6,333 nucleotides of DNA from Undibacterium sp. (GTDB lineage Bacteria > Pseudomonadota > Gammaproteobacteria > Burkholderiales > Burkholderiaceae_D): positions 1 to 6,333 of the forward strand of contig JAIELM010000403.1 of assembly GCA_019752975.1 (NCBI GenBank), read 5' to 3'. The notes under the pieces were generated by a model. The model did not search any database, had not been told where the DNA came from, and was given only the letters and a program-made list of their open reading frames with translations. Of this stretch, positions 5,803 through 6,333 are shown in pieces. The position numbers were made by a program, and so were the translations under genes. Within the stretch, counting starts at the first letter, position 1, and each line of letters opens with the position of its first letter.

Positions 5803-5868
5803 TTGACTTCTTCCCTGCCATCAGCCTGACGGCTGGCGCTTACGCAGAAAGGACGAGGAGAAAGTCAA
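5803..5868. repeat. Nested inverted repeat, about 66 bp
   Basis: Outer arms TTGACTT (5803-5809) and AAGTCAA (5862-5868) enclose CTGC (5815-5818) pairing with GCAG (5844-5847) and a central stem CAGCC-TGAC-GGCTG (5822-5835). The GC-rich core stands out from its AT-rich surroundings. It could be a REP-like element or a structured RNA; no gene or T tract accompanies it. It lacks the core sites of an integron attC. Confidence 0.5.
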
Positions 5869-5920
5869 AGTAATTGTGCATTATTGAGCATGCGCCGAAA
5901 AAAATTTTTAGGAATTTATT

Positions 5921-5953
5921 GGAAACGCAAATTTTGATTAAATTTGCGTTTCC
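5921..5953. repeat. Perfect 14-bp inverted repeat with 5-nt loop
   Basis: GGAAACGCAAATTT (5921-5934) and AAATTTGCGTTTCC (5940-5953) are exact complements around TGATT. It lies 43 bp beyond the stop of the minus-strand gene ending at 5997, so it may terminate that transcript, but no U tract directly follows on the minus strand (AATAAATTCC). A protein-binding site is the alternative. Confidence 0.75.
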
Positions 5954-5996
5954 TTAATGAAAGTTTTAAGCGCTTTACCTAAAGTGTGGCGTAGGT

Positions 5997-6230
5997 TTAG
6001 TGTTTGGTTTTTTTCAGCGTAGCGCATAGCGCCAGCACTGCTGGCGTGGGGGTCGAATATTGCTGCGCCAAGCCCAATAACTGCTGGCGCATAAATGGGT
6101 TGGGGCTAAATTTGTCAGGGTACATGAACTGCAGCGCATGCAAACCAAAATAAGCCTGGACAAACCTGCCCTTTAAAAAAGCGACGGCGATATCGGGATA
6201 AACGTTTTTATATTTCTTTGGCAGGTCTGA
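5997..6230 (-). CDS. C-terminal end of an unrecognised bacterial protein
   Basis: A clean minus-strand frame of about 77 codons ends in TAA at 5999-5997. It starts off the right side with no start codon in view. The peptide has protein-like composition: KNVYPDIAVAFLKGRF, then VQAYFGLHALQFMYPDKF, an amphipathic stretch LLGLAQQYSTPTPAVLALC, and a basic tail KKTKH. I do not recognise the family and propose no function. The codons for TPAVLA include the palindrome CGCCAGC-ACT-GCTGGCG (about 6030-6046). The frame stays open to the window edge, but beyond roughly 6205-6230 its translation turns into a serine- and arginine-rich run (SRSSTPYHRS) that is the antisense of the mitofusin-like exon. The true coding sequence is therefore probably cut at a junction there. 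Confidence 0.5.
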   Translation of the reverse strand, partial: SDLPKKYKNVYPDIAVAFLKGRFVQAYFGLHALQFMYPDKFSPNPFMRQQLLGLAQQYSTPTPAVLALCATLKKTKH

Positions 6231-6333
6231 TCTATGGTACGGTGTACTGCTACGAGAGGCTGACCTGGACCAACCAGGCCAAGCTGCGACTCTTCAAGCA
6301 GCAGTATGTGGACCATGCGGCCAGGAAACTCAG
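6225..6333 (+). CDS. Animal mitofusin exon fragment (eukaryotic sequence)
   Basis: The plus frame from 6227 encodes 35 residues to the window edge, including VYCYERLTWTNQAK, RLFKQQYVDHA and ARKL. From memory, human mitofusins read VYERLTWTTKAKERAFK then RQFVEHASEKL just after the membrane anchor, so most positions match: YERLTWT, AK, R-x-FK-x-Q-x-V-x-HA and KL. Mitofusins are outer-mitochondrial-membrane GTPases that fuse mitochondria in animals and fungi; I know no bacterial protein with this motif. The preceding tract TTTTTATATTTCTTTGGCAG (6205-6224) resembles a polypyrimidine tract and AG splice acceptor, with the exon starting at 6225. Of the 32 codons from 6236, 27 end in G or C, unlike the AT-leaning bacterial genes here. 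It is incomplete at both ends. Most likely it reflects a chimeric assembly or clone. Confidence 0.75.

Larger units (their letters stand above)
5725..5996. other. Gene-free, AT-rich and hairpin-rich spacer
   Basis: No credible coding frame was found in either strand between the hipBA control region and the stop of the partial gene at 5997. It holds a 13-bp imperfect tandem repeat (5730-5742 and 5743-5755, two mismatches), a nested inverted repeat (5803-5868) and a perfect 14-bp inverted repeat (5921-5953). These last two are listed separately. Confidence 0.6.

Overview
The window looks like bacterial DNA for almost its whole length, with a short stretch at the right edge that reads as an animal gene. 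The gene set (a sigma-54 activator of the RtcR type, a Tat-exported TraB/GumN protein, ccdAB and hipBA) suggests a Gram-negative proteobacterium of moderate GC. A betaproteobacterium is my guess, but no gene here fixes the taxon. No rRNA, tRNA, CRISPR array or complete insertion sequence was seen.

Layout from left to right. (1) Positions 2-1366 (+) hold the last 454 codons of rtcR, the activator of the RNA-repair operon rtcBA. Its N-terminus lies outside the window. (2) A convergent intergenic region at 1367-1564 contains hairpins and a 10-bp tandem repeat. (3) Positions 1565-2494 (-) encode a TraB/GumN-family protein with a twin-arginine signal. (4) A ccdAB toxin-antitoxin pair (3431-2877, -) is bracketed by two diverged copies of a roughly 210-bp direct repeat (2583-2789 and 3512-3723). 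(5) A gene-free patch at 3724-3993 carries two tandem copies of a 55-58-bp hairpin repeat. (6) A hipBA toxin-antitoxin operon (5585-3994, -) has a strong promoter embedded in repeated operator-like motifs. (7) A structured, gene-free stretch (5725-5996) includes a perfect 14-bp inverted repeat. (8) The C-terminal end of an unrecognised protein lies at 5997-6230 (-). (9) From about 6225 to the end, the plus strand encodes 35 residues that match the conserved heptad-repeat region of animal mitofusins, preceded by a splice-acceptor-like tract.

Functionally this is an accessory region. Two type II toxin-antitoxin modules, both on the minus strand and each with its own likely promoter, sit between repeats, next to an RNA-damage regulator. 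The genes do not form one pathway. The repeats around ccdAB suggest it was gained or moved as a unit. The mitofusin segment is best explained by a chimeric assembly or clone between a bacterium and an animal host or its environment. Inter-kingdom transfer is possible but would need proof.
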